Source of the DNA: Planctomycetota bacterium
GTDB lineage: Bacteria; Planctomycetota; UBA1135; GCA-002686595
Direction of reading: 5' to 3'
DNA: 6,542 bases
Assembly (NCBI GenBank): GCA_029259675.1
Contig: JAJDES010000433.1
Coordinates: forward strand, 1 to 6,542
In this document: positions 1 through 5,808 of the stretch, in pieces
Layout: every line of letters begins with the position of its first letter
Position numbering within the stretch: the first letter of the stretch is position 1
Notes under the pieces: model-generated
Seen by the model: the letters and a program-made list of their open reading frames with translations, nothing else
Told to the model about the DNA's origin: nothing
Database searches by the model: none
Made by a program: the position numbers and the translations under genes

Positions 1-1736
1 AGCTCTGCTTTGACGCCCACGAATGGGTGTCCGCCGACGATGCCGCCTTCGACGGATTCGCGCAGACCCGCTCCAACCGCGGGGATGTATTCGCGCGGAA
101 CGTTGCCGCCCTTGACCATGTCCACGAACTCAAAAGCATCCGCACCCGGTTCGGCCTGAACAAAGCGCACGTGAACCACGGCGAACTGACCGCGACCGCC
201 GGACTGCCTGACATAGCGTGCAACCGTGTCAACGGGACGCGTCAAGCGCATCTTGTATGCGACCTTGGGCCGGCCGGTGATCACTTCGCAGTTGTATTCG
301 CGCTCAATGCGATTGACGACAACTTCGAGGTGCAACTCGCCCATGCCCGAGATGATCAATTCGCCCGTGGCTTCGTTCGTGTTGGCACGGAAAGTCGGAT
401 CTTCGCGCATCATGCGACCGATGGTCTCACCCAGCTTGTCGCGGTCCTGCGACTTTTTGGGTTCCAGCGACATCGAGATCACCGCTTCGGGGAACTGAAT
501 CTTGCTGAGCAAGATCGGCTTGTCGTCGTCGCACAACGTATCGCCGGTGACCGTTTGCTTGAGGCCGATCACAGCGGCGATTTCGCCGGCACAAATCGAC
601 TCAACCGCTTCGCGTTTGTTGGCGTGAATCTTGACCAAGCGACCGATGCGCTCGTTCTTACCGGTGCGCGGGTTCATGACGCGCGTGCCCTTTTCGAGCA
701 CGCCCGAGTAAACGCGCACAAAGGTCAGGTCACCCGTGGGCTCCGCAATCGTCTTGAAGGCCATCAAGCACATCGGCTCGCTGTCCAGAGCTTTGCGAGT
801 TTCGGGCTCATCCGTGCGCGGGTGAATACCGACCAAATCCGGAATGTCCGAGGGACTGGGCAAGTAATCGATGACCGCATCCAGGACGAAATTGACGCCC
901 TTGTGCTTGAGAGCCGAACCGCAGAGGACCGGCGTAATCTCCATTGCGAGCGTGGCATCGCGCAGGGTCTTCATCAGCAGCGCCTGGGGAATCGGCTCCT
1001 CCTCGACGAACAGATCGAGCAATTCTTCGTTGTGCTCCGCAGCCGACTCGCACAGCTCGTGGCGATGCATCTCGGCCTCATCCTTCAATTCAGCGGGGAT
1101 GTCATGCTCAATATGGCTATTGACGCCTTCTTCGCCGGTGAATTCGAGGTAGCGCATGCGCACCAAGTCAATCACACCCTTGAACTCCTTTTCCGATCCC
1201 ACCGGGTACTGAATCGGCACCGGGCGAGCTCCCAAGCGGTCGACGATGGACTGCACGGAGTTGGCGAAGTTGGCGCCGACGCGATCCATCTTGTTGATGA
1301 AGCACATGCGCGGAACGCCGTAGCGATCCGCCTGGCGCCAAACGGTCTCCGATTGCGCTTCCACACCTGAAACGGCGTCGAATACGGCGATGGCACCATC
1401 GAGCACGCGCAGTGAGCGCTCCACCTCGGCCGTGAAGTCCACGTGACCGGGGGTATCGATGATGTTGATTGAGTAGTCCTTCCAAACCGCCGTGGTCGCG
1501 GCGGATTGGATCGTAATTCCGCGCTTCTGCTCCTCTTCGAGGAAGTCCATCGTGGCTTCGCCATCGTGAACCTCACCGGTGCGGTGGATCTTCTCGGTAA
1601 GGAAGAGGATTCGTTCCGTGACGGTAGTTTTACCGGCATCGATGTGAGCCATAATTCCGATGTTGCGCTGCCTAGCGAGGCGCTTGGCGGAACTGGCTGA
1701 ACCCTTGGAGTCCTTGGTTTTCACGGTTGCTGACAT
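1..1736 (-). CDS. fusA: Elongation factor G, 3'-truncated by the window edge
   Basis: EF-G is the cytoplasmic GTPase that drives ribosomal translocation and, with RRF, ribosome recycling. Translating the minus strand from the ATG at 1736 gives 578 residues with no stop before the window edge. The G-domain motifs are all intact: AHIDAGKTT (P-loop, residues 30-38), RGITI (72-76), DTPGH (94-98), NKMD (148-151) and GSALK near 262. Domain III carries ISGMGELHLE, and domain IV begins with RQSGGRGQF; the frame ends in a VEGGIVGGHPFVGVK-like stretch. About 120 residues (rest of domain IV and domain V) should lie outside, from the usual ~700. The N-terminus before NIGIMAH is about 24 residues, Ser/Lys-rich and roughly a dozen longer than usual. 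The usual GQYGHV of domain IV reads GQFAVV here. No Shine-Dalgarno precedes the ATG; a 7-bp hairpin ends 7 nt upstream. The gene is not next to rpsL, rpsG or tuf on its 5' side. Identification is firm; canonical fusA versus a divergent EF-G paralogue cannot be settled here. Confidence 0.95.
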   Translation of the reverse strand, partial: MSATVKTKDSKGSASSAKRLARQRNIGIMAHIDAGKTTVTERILFLTEKIHRTGEVHDGEATMDFLEEEQKRGITIQSAATTAVWKDYSINIIDTPGHVDFTAEVERSLRVLDGAIAVFDAVSGVEAQSETVWRQADRYGVPRMCFINKMDRVGANFANSVQSIVDRLGARPVPIQYPVGSEKEFKGVIDLVRMRYLEFTGEEGVNSHIEHDIPAELKDEAEMHRHELCESAAEHNEELLDLFVEEEPIPQALLMKTLRDATLAMEITPVLCGSALKHKGVNFVLDAVIDYLPSPSDIPDLVGIHPRTDEPETRKALDSEPMCLMAFKTIAEPTGDLTFVRVYSGVLEKGTRVMNPRTGKNERIGRLVKIHANKREAVESICAGEIAAVIGLKQTVTGDTLCDDDKPILLSKIQFPEAVISMSLEPKKSQDRDKLGETIGRMMREDPTFRANTNEATGELIISGMGELHLEVVVNRIEREYNCEVITGRPKVAYKMRLTRPVDTVARYVRQSGGRGQFAVVHVRFVQAEPGADAFEFVDMVKGGNVPREYIPAVGAGLRESVEGGIVGGHPFVGVKAE

Positions 1737-1743
1737 GGCGGGG

Positions 1744-1760
1744 GGTCGGATTGTCCGACC
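1744..1760 (-). promoter_or_regulatory. Hairpin immediately upstream of the fusA start
   Basis: A perfect 7-bp inverted repeat with a 3-nt loop (GGTCGGA-CAA-TCCGACC on the minus strand). Only 7 nt (CCCCGCC) separate it from the fusA ATG, so it sits where a ribosome-binding site would be, and no Shine-Dalgarno is present. In RNA this stem would be compact enough to limit ribosome access or to position the start. A regulatory role is inference; the symmetry is directly visible. Confidence 0.5.
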
Positions 1761-1781
1761 AACGGAATTACGGGTGAATCG

Positions 1782-1793
1782 CGTTCGCGAACG
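1782..1793. repeat. Perfect 12-bp palindrome in the fusA leader
   Basis: CGTTCGCGAACG equals its own reverse complement and lies 46 bp upstream of the fusA ATG. With no loop it is better suited to a dimeric DNA-binding protein than to an RNA hairpin. The binder is unknown, and a chance palindrome of this length is possible in GC-rich DNA. Confidence 0.4.
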
Positions 1794-1810
1794 AAATGGG
1801 AATTGGGAAT

Positions 1811-1832
1811 GGCGCGAGTAGTCGCTCCCACA
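1811..1832 (-). repeat. REP-like imperfect hairpin with a GTGG head
   Basis: On the minus strand this reads TGTGG followed by a stem of seven pairs with one mismatch and a 4-nt loop (CTAC). The layout, GTGG/GTAG-type head followed directly by GAGCGA and a matching TCGCG arm, resembles bacterial REP elements mobilised by RAYT (TnpA-REP) transposases. Only one copy is in the window and no RAYT gene is seen, so this is a resemblance, not a family assignment. It may instead be just another stem of the fusA leader. Confidence 0.3.
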
Positions 1833-1836
1833 AACG

Positions 1837-1857
1837 GTTCGAGACACAAGCTCGAAC
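1837..1857. repeat. Perfect 7-bp inverted repeat in the fusA leader
   Basis: GTTCGAG and CTCGAAC form a perfect 7-bp stem around a 7-nt loop. It lies about 100 bp upstream of the fusA ATG and, if the proposed promoter is right, inside the transcribed leader. No T-tract follows on the minus strand, so it is not an obvious terminator. Confidence 0.45.
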
Positions 1858-1920
1858 GAAGAGCAAAACGCGACAGAGCCCGAAATCGAAACCGGGTGAG
1901 AGCCGACTGCAGCCCCCACA

Positions 1921-1950
1921 ATTATCGCGCGCCCCAGGAGCAGCGTGCAA
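1921..1950 (-). promoter_or_regulatory. Possible sigma70-type promoter for fusA
   Basis: On the minus strand, TTGCAC (1950-1945) is followed after 18 bp by GATAAT (1926-1921). The -10 matches TATAAT at five of six positions; the -35 matches TTGACA only at its first three. Transcription would start near 1914 and leave a leader of about 175-180 nt carrying the inverted repeats described here. It is the best hexamer pair I found upstream of fusA, but the match is moderate. Confidence 0.3.
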
Positions 1951-2371
1951 AAGTCCCGCAGAGCACCGTCCCAGGCCGTTCGCCATCAAGGCGGGCGGCG
2001 GTAAAGCGGATACTGCGCTTGGATGGTCCCGGGGACACCGGCGCTCCGTAAATTGCCAAGAATTGGCCGATTGCGGGGCGCGCAGAACTCGAAACCAGTG
2101 GGGAGAAGAGAAAGAACTCGTGGAGAGCTGCTCCTTGGGAATTTTGCGGGTGCCCGGTTGGGTCCGGCCAGCAAGCCATTCGGAGCAATTGGGCAAAAAG
2201 GTTAGCTCCCCTTGACCATCCGTCAATCAGATAGGGTGAACTTCGCACCTGAGGTGCCCCTGATCGGCAACGGAAGCCGGTTGCCTGGGGAGAATCTTGC
2301 CTGCCCCAAAGCGGCCCCCCGTGGCTCAACGGTACCCCTCCAGCGCCCACGACCGGTGAGAATCTGCGCGC

Positions 2372-2390
2372 AAAAAGCCCTGGAATCCAG
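2372..2390 (-). terminator. Weak candidate terminator for the HMG-CoA reductase/LytM operon
   Basis: Ten nt past the stop of the LytM-like gene, the minus strand has CTGG-ATT-CCAG, then GGC, then TTTTT. The position and the T-run suit an intrinsic terminator. The stem is only 4 bp and separated from the T-run by three bases, so it is weak on its own. Confidence 0.25.
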
Positions 2391-2400
2391 CCCGCGTGCC

Positions 2401-3480
2401 CTATTCAGCGCCCGATCCGGGTAGGGGCCGGATCCGCTCGCCGACTTTTTGACCCTCTTCGTTCACACCTCCGCGCAAAAGGCCAAGGGCTCCACCGGCT
2501 CGATCGGTGCTGTAGGAGTCGAAGCGCATGGGAATTCCCTCTCCCCGGCCCGGGACGGGCGTGTCTTGCAAGTGCATGCAGAGGTGGGGATCCCGATCGA
2601 CAGGCGAATGGGCGGAATTGCCGACTCGGGCCAACTCCTGCCCGCGCGTCACCCTGTCACCGGGGACTGCCAGCAAGCTGCCCGGCGCCAAGTTGGACAA
2701 GAAGAGAAATTCCCCAGCGGCCACCTCGAGCACGATGTAGTTGCCCAGCTCCCTCCCGCGCTGAAAACCCGCGCGACTGTCCCGGTCGGGCAGTTCGCCC
2801 AGCGCCGCCACGATCATGGCATCTGCGGGAGCAAAGACCTTGCGCCCGTAGCTCGGGGAATCCGCCAATCCCTCAGTGGTCGGCGTGCTTGAAACTTTGT
2901 CACCCGCATCCTTGGACTCGGTGGGCAGCGCTTCGAGCACGACCGCTCGACAACGATCGGGAAACAAACGGTAGGCGTTTTCGCGCCAGCGCTCTCCCCC
3001 CCAGCGCACCAACCATTCTCCTTGCACGGGCAAATCGAACACGACCGAACCTGTGCGCTCGGCGTACGAAGTCGGATACGGAAAGGGATAGCTGCCAAAG
3101 CCAACGGTTCCGGCCAGAGCCACAAAGGGCCAAATGCGTTGCTGCTGCAGGAAGGGTCGATGCGTCAAACTCCAGCCGATGCCGATCACCAACAACAGGA
3201 ATGCGGCCATGACCAAAATGACCGGCCCGCGGTTGTACAGATCGATCGGTGTGCTGCCACCGGGTTTGGAACCCAGGTAAAGCACCAAGGTGATCAAGAG
3301 CAAGCCCGGTATGAAGGCGACTTTCGTCCAAAACTCCTTAGGCCCGGCGCTCAGTCCCTTCTCCGCCACGGCAACTCCGCTGAGGGAACCGGTGGTTGCC
3401 GCATTGGAAATTTCCCCCGTGGCGCTGGACGTTCGACGCCGACGCTGCTGCTTGTGCTGCTGTTTGCGCTTGCGGCTCAC
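2401..3480 (-). CDS. Membrane-anchored, degenerate LytM/M23-family protein
   Basis: A 359-residue protein. Residues 1-16 are highly basic. Three hydrophobic helices follow at about 53-70, 86-104 and 116-128; the charge pattern predicts an inside N-terminus and an outside C-terminal domain. Residues ~145-323 resemble the LytM/M23 peptidase fold: VFAPAD (215-220), GNYIVLE (246-252), a PGSL turn (266-269), GDRVTRGQELARVGNS (274-289) and PHLCMHL (298-304), ending in MRFDSY. The zinc site is eroded: the expected early His/Asp pair is not visible around 167-184, the YAHL-type His reads LSNL (261-264), and the HxH motif reads HLC (299-301). Family members with such losses (EnvC/NlpD type) act as non-catalytic regulators of cell-wall hydrolases, so an adaptor role is inferred. 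The GTG start is well supported: AAGGAG lies 5 nt upstream (3486-3491), and GTGA overlaps the upstream stop, implying translational coupling. The exact partner is unknown. Confidence 0.8.
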   Translation of the reverse strand: MSRKRKQQHKQQRRRRTSSATGEISNAATTGSLSGVAVAEKGLSAGPKEFWTKVAFIPGLLLITLVLYLGSKPGGSTPIDLYNRGPVILVMAAFLLLVIGIGWSLTHRPFLQQQRIWPFVALAGTVGFGSYPFPYPTSYAERTGSVVFDLPVQGEWLVRWGGERWRENAYRLFPDRCRAVVLEALPTESKDAGDKVSSTPTTEGLADSPSYGRKVFAPADAMIVAALGELPDRDSRAGFQRGRELGNYIVLEVAAGEFLFLSNLAPGSLLAVPGDRVTRGQELARVGNSAHSPVDRDPHLCMHLQDTPVPGRGEGIPMRFDSYSTDRAGGALGLLRGGVNEEGQKVGERIRPLPGSGAE

Positions 3481-4709
3481 GACCGCTCCTTAGGCTCAGC
3501 GCCTGGAGCATCGGCAGCATCCACCGCTCCCGCTTGCGGTCGATTGCGGCCCAGTCGCTCGTGCGCAGCAACGAATTCGTGATTGCAAAATGAAGCGACA
3601 AGCGAAATGTCGCCGGCCAAGACGGTGGCGGCCAAGATTTCAGCGAAACGATGCGCCCCCCCCGTCCCGCGGCAACCCAATAGATCGAGACACTCGGCCG
3701 CAGTCCCCTGACCCGATCCGCCGCCAACCGTGCCGATCAAGAGCGAAGGCAACACGACGCTTGCGTACAAATCGCCCTCGTCGGTCGCTGCGAACTCCAA
3801 ATGCCCCGTGGCCGCTTCGGTCACATAGGCCACGTCTTGCCCGCACGCCAAGTACACCGCCGCCAGGCCGTTGGCTGCTTGCACGGTCCAATTCTGAGTG
3901 CCCAATTGCGCAAATCCAACGGCATAAGTCTTGAGGCAGCTCTCCATCGCCTCCGGTGTTGTCCGCAAGCGTTCCGAAACAAGCTCGCGCGTCAGTGTGG
4001 CCTCCGCGCGCACGCGCTTGCCGCGACCCTCGACCAGGGCGCGAGCGTTGGAGCGCTTCTCCACATCTTGCCCATGTACATAGCGCTCAATCGCAGCGCT
4101 GCGCTCGTGCAAGTCGCGCGCACAATTTTCAGCAGCCTGGGCCGCCATGTTGATCCCGATCGCATCGGCTGTGTGAAAGACCAAGCGCAAAATCAAGCGC
4201 CGACCGATGCATTGGGGTTCGATGCGCAATAACTTTCCGTGCCGCGTCGATCGAGCGACCAATGCGCGCCAACTCGCCAAGCTTGACAGCGCCAGTTCGG
4301 CCGCTTTTTCGGCGGCTGCACTACTGCCGTAAACCAAAATCGGATGCTGCGAGAGCTCGTCCAAGAGGACGCGCGCACGGACTCCACCGGCGGCGCGCAA
4401 GACGCCCATCCCGCGACTGTAGGAAGCCACCATGGCGCCCTCGGTGGTCGCCATCGGTACGTAATACTCGGCCGTGCCGGAACTGCCCTGCAATAGGAGC
4501 GGCCCCGCGATTCCGATCGGGACCTGGGCAAAGCCGATCAGGTTCTCAATATTCCCGCGCACGCGGGCCGGCTCGACGGCCCGCCCGCCCAGGTACGGCA
4601 AGCTGCGCCCAGCAGCGGTTTCAACGAGACTGCGCCTGGCGGCCAGCACAGTGGGATCCGCCTCTCCGCGGGGATCCCTGGGGATAGGAGCTAATTTGGA
4701 ATGACTCAT
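3477..4709 (-). CDS. HMG-CoA reductase family protein, class-I-like, soluble
   Basis: HMG-CoA reductase makes mevalonate from HMG-CoA with two NADPH, the committed step of the mevalonate isoprenoid route (usual symbols mvaA/hmgA). The 410 residues show ENLIG (55-59), VPIGIAGPL (63-71), MATTEG with the catalytic Glu (E90), a DAIGINM cofactor-binding stretch (182-188), K218 before EGRGK (227-231), the AAN/GQD pair (N280, D292) and GTVGGG (326-331). There is no membrane domain; length and motifs fit prokaryotic class-I-type enzymes. Two departures are notable: the Asp before the catalytic Lys is Glu (E217), and the late catalytic His position of the human enzyme (H866, in AGHLVKSH) aligns to E378, with a His one residue earlier (H377, NHEF). 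I think related bacterial sequences share this change, but I cannot confirm it. Activity is therefore likely but not certain. The ATG at 4709 lacks a Shine-Dalgarno; an in-frame GTG at 4649 with GGAGAGG 11 nt upstream is an alternative that would spare all motifs. It overlaps the LytM-like gene by 4 nt. Confidence 0.92.
   Translation of the reverse strand: MSHSKLAPIPRDPRGEADPTVLAARRSLVETAAGRSLPYLGGRAVEPARVRGNIENLIGFAQVPIGIAGPLLLQGSSGTAEYYVPMATTEGAMVASYSRGMGVLRAAGGVRARVLLDELSQHPILVYGSSAAAEKAAELALSSLASWRALVARSTRHGKLLRIEPQCIGRRLILRLVFHTADAIGINMAAQAAENCARDLHERSAAIERYVHGQDVEKRSNARALVEGRGKRVRAEATLTRELVSERLRTTPEAMESCLKTYAVGFAQLGTQNWTVQAANGLAAVYLACGQDVAYVTEAATGHLEFAATDEGDLYASVVLPSLLIGTVGGGSGQGTAAECLDLLGCRGTGGAHRFAEILAATVLAGDISLVASFCNHEFVAAHERLGRNRPQAGAVDAADAPGAEPKERS
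3486..3491 (-). promoter_or_regulatory. Strong ribosome-binding site inside the HMG-CoA reductase gene
   Basis: AAGGAG on the minus strand, 5 nt before the GTG at 3480. It lies in the last codons of the upstream gene and fixes the start of the LytM-like gene. It is the only strong Shine-Dalgarno sequence I found before a gene start in this window. Confidence 0.7.
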
Positions 4710-4720
4710 GGCACTGGCGC

Positions 4721-4738
4721 GCCCCGCTTGGCCGGGGC
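4721..4738 (-). promoter_or_regulatory. GC hairpin in the leader of the HMG-CoA reductase gene
   Basis: GCCCCG and CGGGGC form a perfect 6-bp stem with a 6-nt loop, ending 11 nt before the ATG at 4709. As with fusA, a stable stem occupies the place of a Shine-Dalgarno. No T-run follows in either direction, so it is not an intrinsic terminator. Confidence 0.4.
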
Positions 4739-4854
4739 ATTCGAAGGAAGCCGCACTCTAGCCCGCGCGCGCCCTCGGCGCCCGCTCCAACCAAAGCCGG
4801 ATCACGGGCCCTGTTCGCGCTCGACTGCGCCGGCGGACTCGGGCCCTTGCAGAG

Positions 4855-4864
4855 CACGGCCGTG
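4855..4864. repeat. 10-bp palindrome in the divergent region
   Basis: CACGGCCGTG is a perfect palindrome between the divergent genes, a location where an operator shared by both directions could sit. It is short enough to be chance in this base composition. Confidence 0.25.
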
Positions 4865-4906
4865 GCACGGCATCGAACGTCTCCCGGCCCTTGCCGCAGC
4901 GCCCTC

Positions 4907-4930
4907 GCTCGCGAACCTCTACCGGCGAGC
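4907..4930 (+). promoter_or_regulatory. Possible anti-terminator stem
   Basis: GCTCGC at 4907-4912 is the exact complement of GCGAGC at 4925-4930, giving a 6-bp stem with a 12-nt loop. The downstream arm is the same segment used as the 5' arm of the terminator hairpin at 4925-4949, so the two structures exclude each other. This is the classic arrangement of transcription attenuators. The signal that would switch between them is unknown. Confidence 0.4.
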
Positions 4931-4954
4931 CCCTGGCCCGCGGGCTCGCTTTTT
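4925..4954 (+). terminator. Intrinsic terminator structure ahead of the first SPFH gene
   Basis: On the plus strand, GCGAGCCC (4925-4932) and GGGCTCGC (4942-4949) form a perfect 8-bp GC-rich stem with a 9-nt loop, followed at once by TTTTT (4950-4954). It lies 36 nt before the SPFH ATG at 4991. No plus-strand gene precedes it, since the neighbour is transcribed away. It must therefore act as a leader attenuator for the SPFH operon, end a small untranslated transcript, or stop read-through from further upstream. Confidence 0.65.
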
Positions 4955-4990
4955 GGTCTGGTAGCCCGTCGCCTTCCTTGCCAAAGCCCC

Positions 4991-5770
4991 ATGATTCTCG
5001 AATTACTCCAAGCCGTCACCGGCATCTTTGTGGTCGTCTACGACGGTCAGCACGCGCTCAAGTTCAACCTCGGTCGCGCTCGCGGCGTGGTCGGTCCGGG
5101 TGTGCACTTCAAATTGCCGATCGTTCAGAAATTCACCCTGGAGGAGACAAAGCACACGACTTTGGATCTGGAGCCGCAGGTCATTCAGCTGACTGACGAC
5201 TTGATCTATGAGGTCGACACCAAGTTGATGTATCGCATTTACAACCTGCGCAAGGCGCTGATTGAAATCGATGATTTGGTCACAGGCTTGCAAAACCGCG
5301 TGGTGCTGGCGGTGCAAAGAGTCGTGCGCAAGCGGGATCGCGACTCGGTCAAGGACACCGATGCCATGGCGGCCGAGGTCATGGCGGAACTGAAGCCGGT
5401 GGAGGAAGAGTGGGGCGTGCGGATTCTGCAGCTCGGCTTCTCGAACATTTCTCCATCGCCGGCAACGCTTGAAATCACTCAGCTCGACCTCTTGGCCCGC
5501 GAACGATTGCAACTCTTTCAGCAGCTGCAAACAGCCGGCTTGAGCGCGGAGGCCGCGGTTGCTCTGGTTACCGGCGCCGTTGTTGCCACCCAACCCGGAG
5601 GGATTCACCGCACGCCGAAAGAGATAAGTCGCGATGAAGCCTTGCTGATTGAAGAGATCGACGACTTGGCAAAATTGAGCGCAAGTGCTGAAAAGGCCAA
5701 GCAGGACGACATCAACGAGCCCGGGGTCGACCCCGAAACTCCCGCGCAGGATGAAGAGGATCCGTCCTGA
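4991..5770 (+). CDS. SPFH/band-7 domain protein, first of a tandem pair
   Basis: A 259-residue protein of the stomatin/prohibitin/flotillin/HflK-C superfamily, which oligomerises at membranes and organises microdomains or controls membrane proteases. Residues ~11-165 form the SPFH domain: YDGQHALKFNLGRARGVVGPGVHFKLP-like start, a TLDLEPQVIQ strand (57-66), YEVDTKLMYRI (73-83), KALIEIDDL (88-96) and FSNISPSPATLEI (150-162). A helical segment with LLARERLQLFQQLQ (167-180) follows, then a small hydrophobic patch (LSAEAAVALVTGAVV, 184-198) and an acidic tail from ~236. No full transmembrane helix precedes the SPFH domain; only residues 1-16 are hydrophobic, which may insert in the membrane. The ATG at 4991 is chosen because the domain begins just after it; an in-frame ATG at 4847 would add 48 residues across the terminator hairpin with no domain character. 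No clear Shine-Dalgarno. It is followed after 38 nt by its paralogue, likely in one transcript. The specific function is unknown. Confidence 0.88.
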   Translation: MILELLQAVTGIFVVVYDGQHALKFNLGRARGVVGPGVHFKLPIVQKFTLEETKHTTLDLEPQVIQLTDDLIYEVDTKLMYRIYNLRKALIEIDDLVTGLQNRVVLAVQRVVRKRDRDSVKDTDAMAAEVMAELKPVEEEWGVRILQLGFSNISPSPATLEITQLDLLARERLQLFQQLQTAGLSAEAAVALVTGAVVATQPGGIHRTPKEISRDEALLIEEIDDLAKLSASAEKAKQDDINEPGVDPETPAQDEEDPS

Positions 5771-5808
5771 GTATTCGGTCACACATTCGGACCGTCGGAT
5801 CCACGCGA

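Larger units (their letters stand above)
1737..2400. other. Long intergenic region with no convincing gene
   Basis: These 664 bases separate the fusA start from the stop of the LytM-like gene, both on the minus strand. Several short open frames cross it on both strands, but none has recognisable protein character, a good start context or agreement between frames, so I call none of them genes. The left third (about 1737-1915) looks like the fusA leader and contains several inverted repeats, listed separately. The right end may contain a weak terminator for the upstream operon. Around 2245-2257 there is a 6-bp inverted repeat with a single central base (GCACCTGAGGTGC), the form of a small operator half-site pair, with no known binder. 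About 1930-2370 is otherwise unexplained. A decayed gene or an unrecognised small RNA is possible, but nothing in the sequence proves either. Confidence 0.6.
4710..4990. promoter_or_regulatory. Divergent intergenic region between the two operons
   Basis: 281 bp of very GC-rich DNA separate the HMG-CoA reductase ATG (minus) and the first SPFH ATG (plus), so promoters for both directions should lie here. I found no convincing -35/-10 pair on either strand. Visible structure includes the 6-bp GC hairpin next to the reductase start, a 10-bp palindrome CACGGCCGTG at 4855-4864, and the attenuator-like pair of stems at 4907-4954. Confidence 0.6.

Noticed and set aside
27..1370. 447-residue open frame on the plus strand opposite fusA
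   Set aside because: It is the antisense shadow of a highly expressed GC-rich gene. EF-G on the minus strand has every family motif, while this frame has no recognisable domain and a His/Arg/Ala-rich composition typical of reverse-strand readings.
1879..1896. tRNA T-arm-like segment (TTCGATT loop on the minus strand)
   Set aside because: The flanking stem pairs poorly with a 7-nt loop, and there is no acceptor stem, anticodon arm or CCA end around it.
2198..2226. TTGACG hexamer on the minus strand as a second promoter for fusA
   Set aside because: The -35 is good, but the hexamer 16-17 bp downstream (TAACCT or AACCTT) matches the -10 consensus poorly.
2314..2340. GGCTCAACGGTA motif resembling a tRNA D-arm on the plus strand
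   Set aside because: The closing GAGC arm is missing and no cloverleaf can be built around it.
1768..2350. Several short open frames on both strands in the fusA-upstream gap
   Set aside because: They overlap each other, have no recognisable protein features or good start sites, and look like random open frames in GC-rich DNA.
4847..4990. Upstream in-frame extension of the first SPFH gene (48 extra residues from an ATG at 4847)
   Set aside because: It crosses the terminator hairpin, has Pro/Arg-rich composition with no domain, and is not matched in the paralogue. The ATG at 4991 sits right before the SPFH domain.
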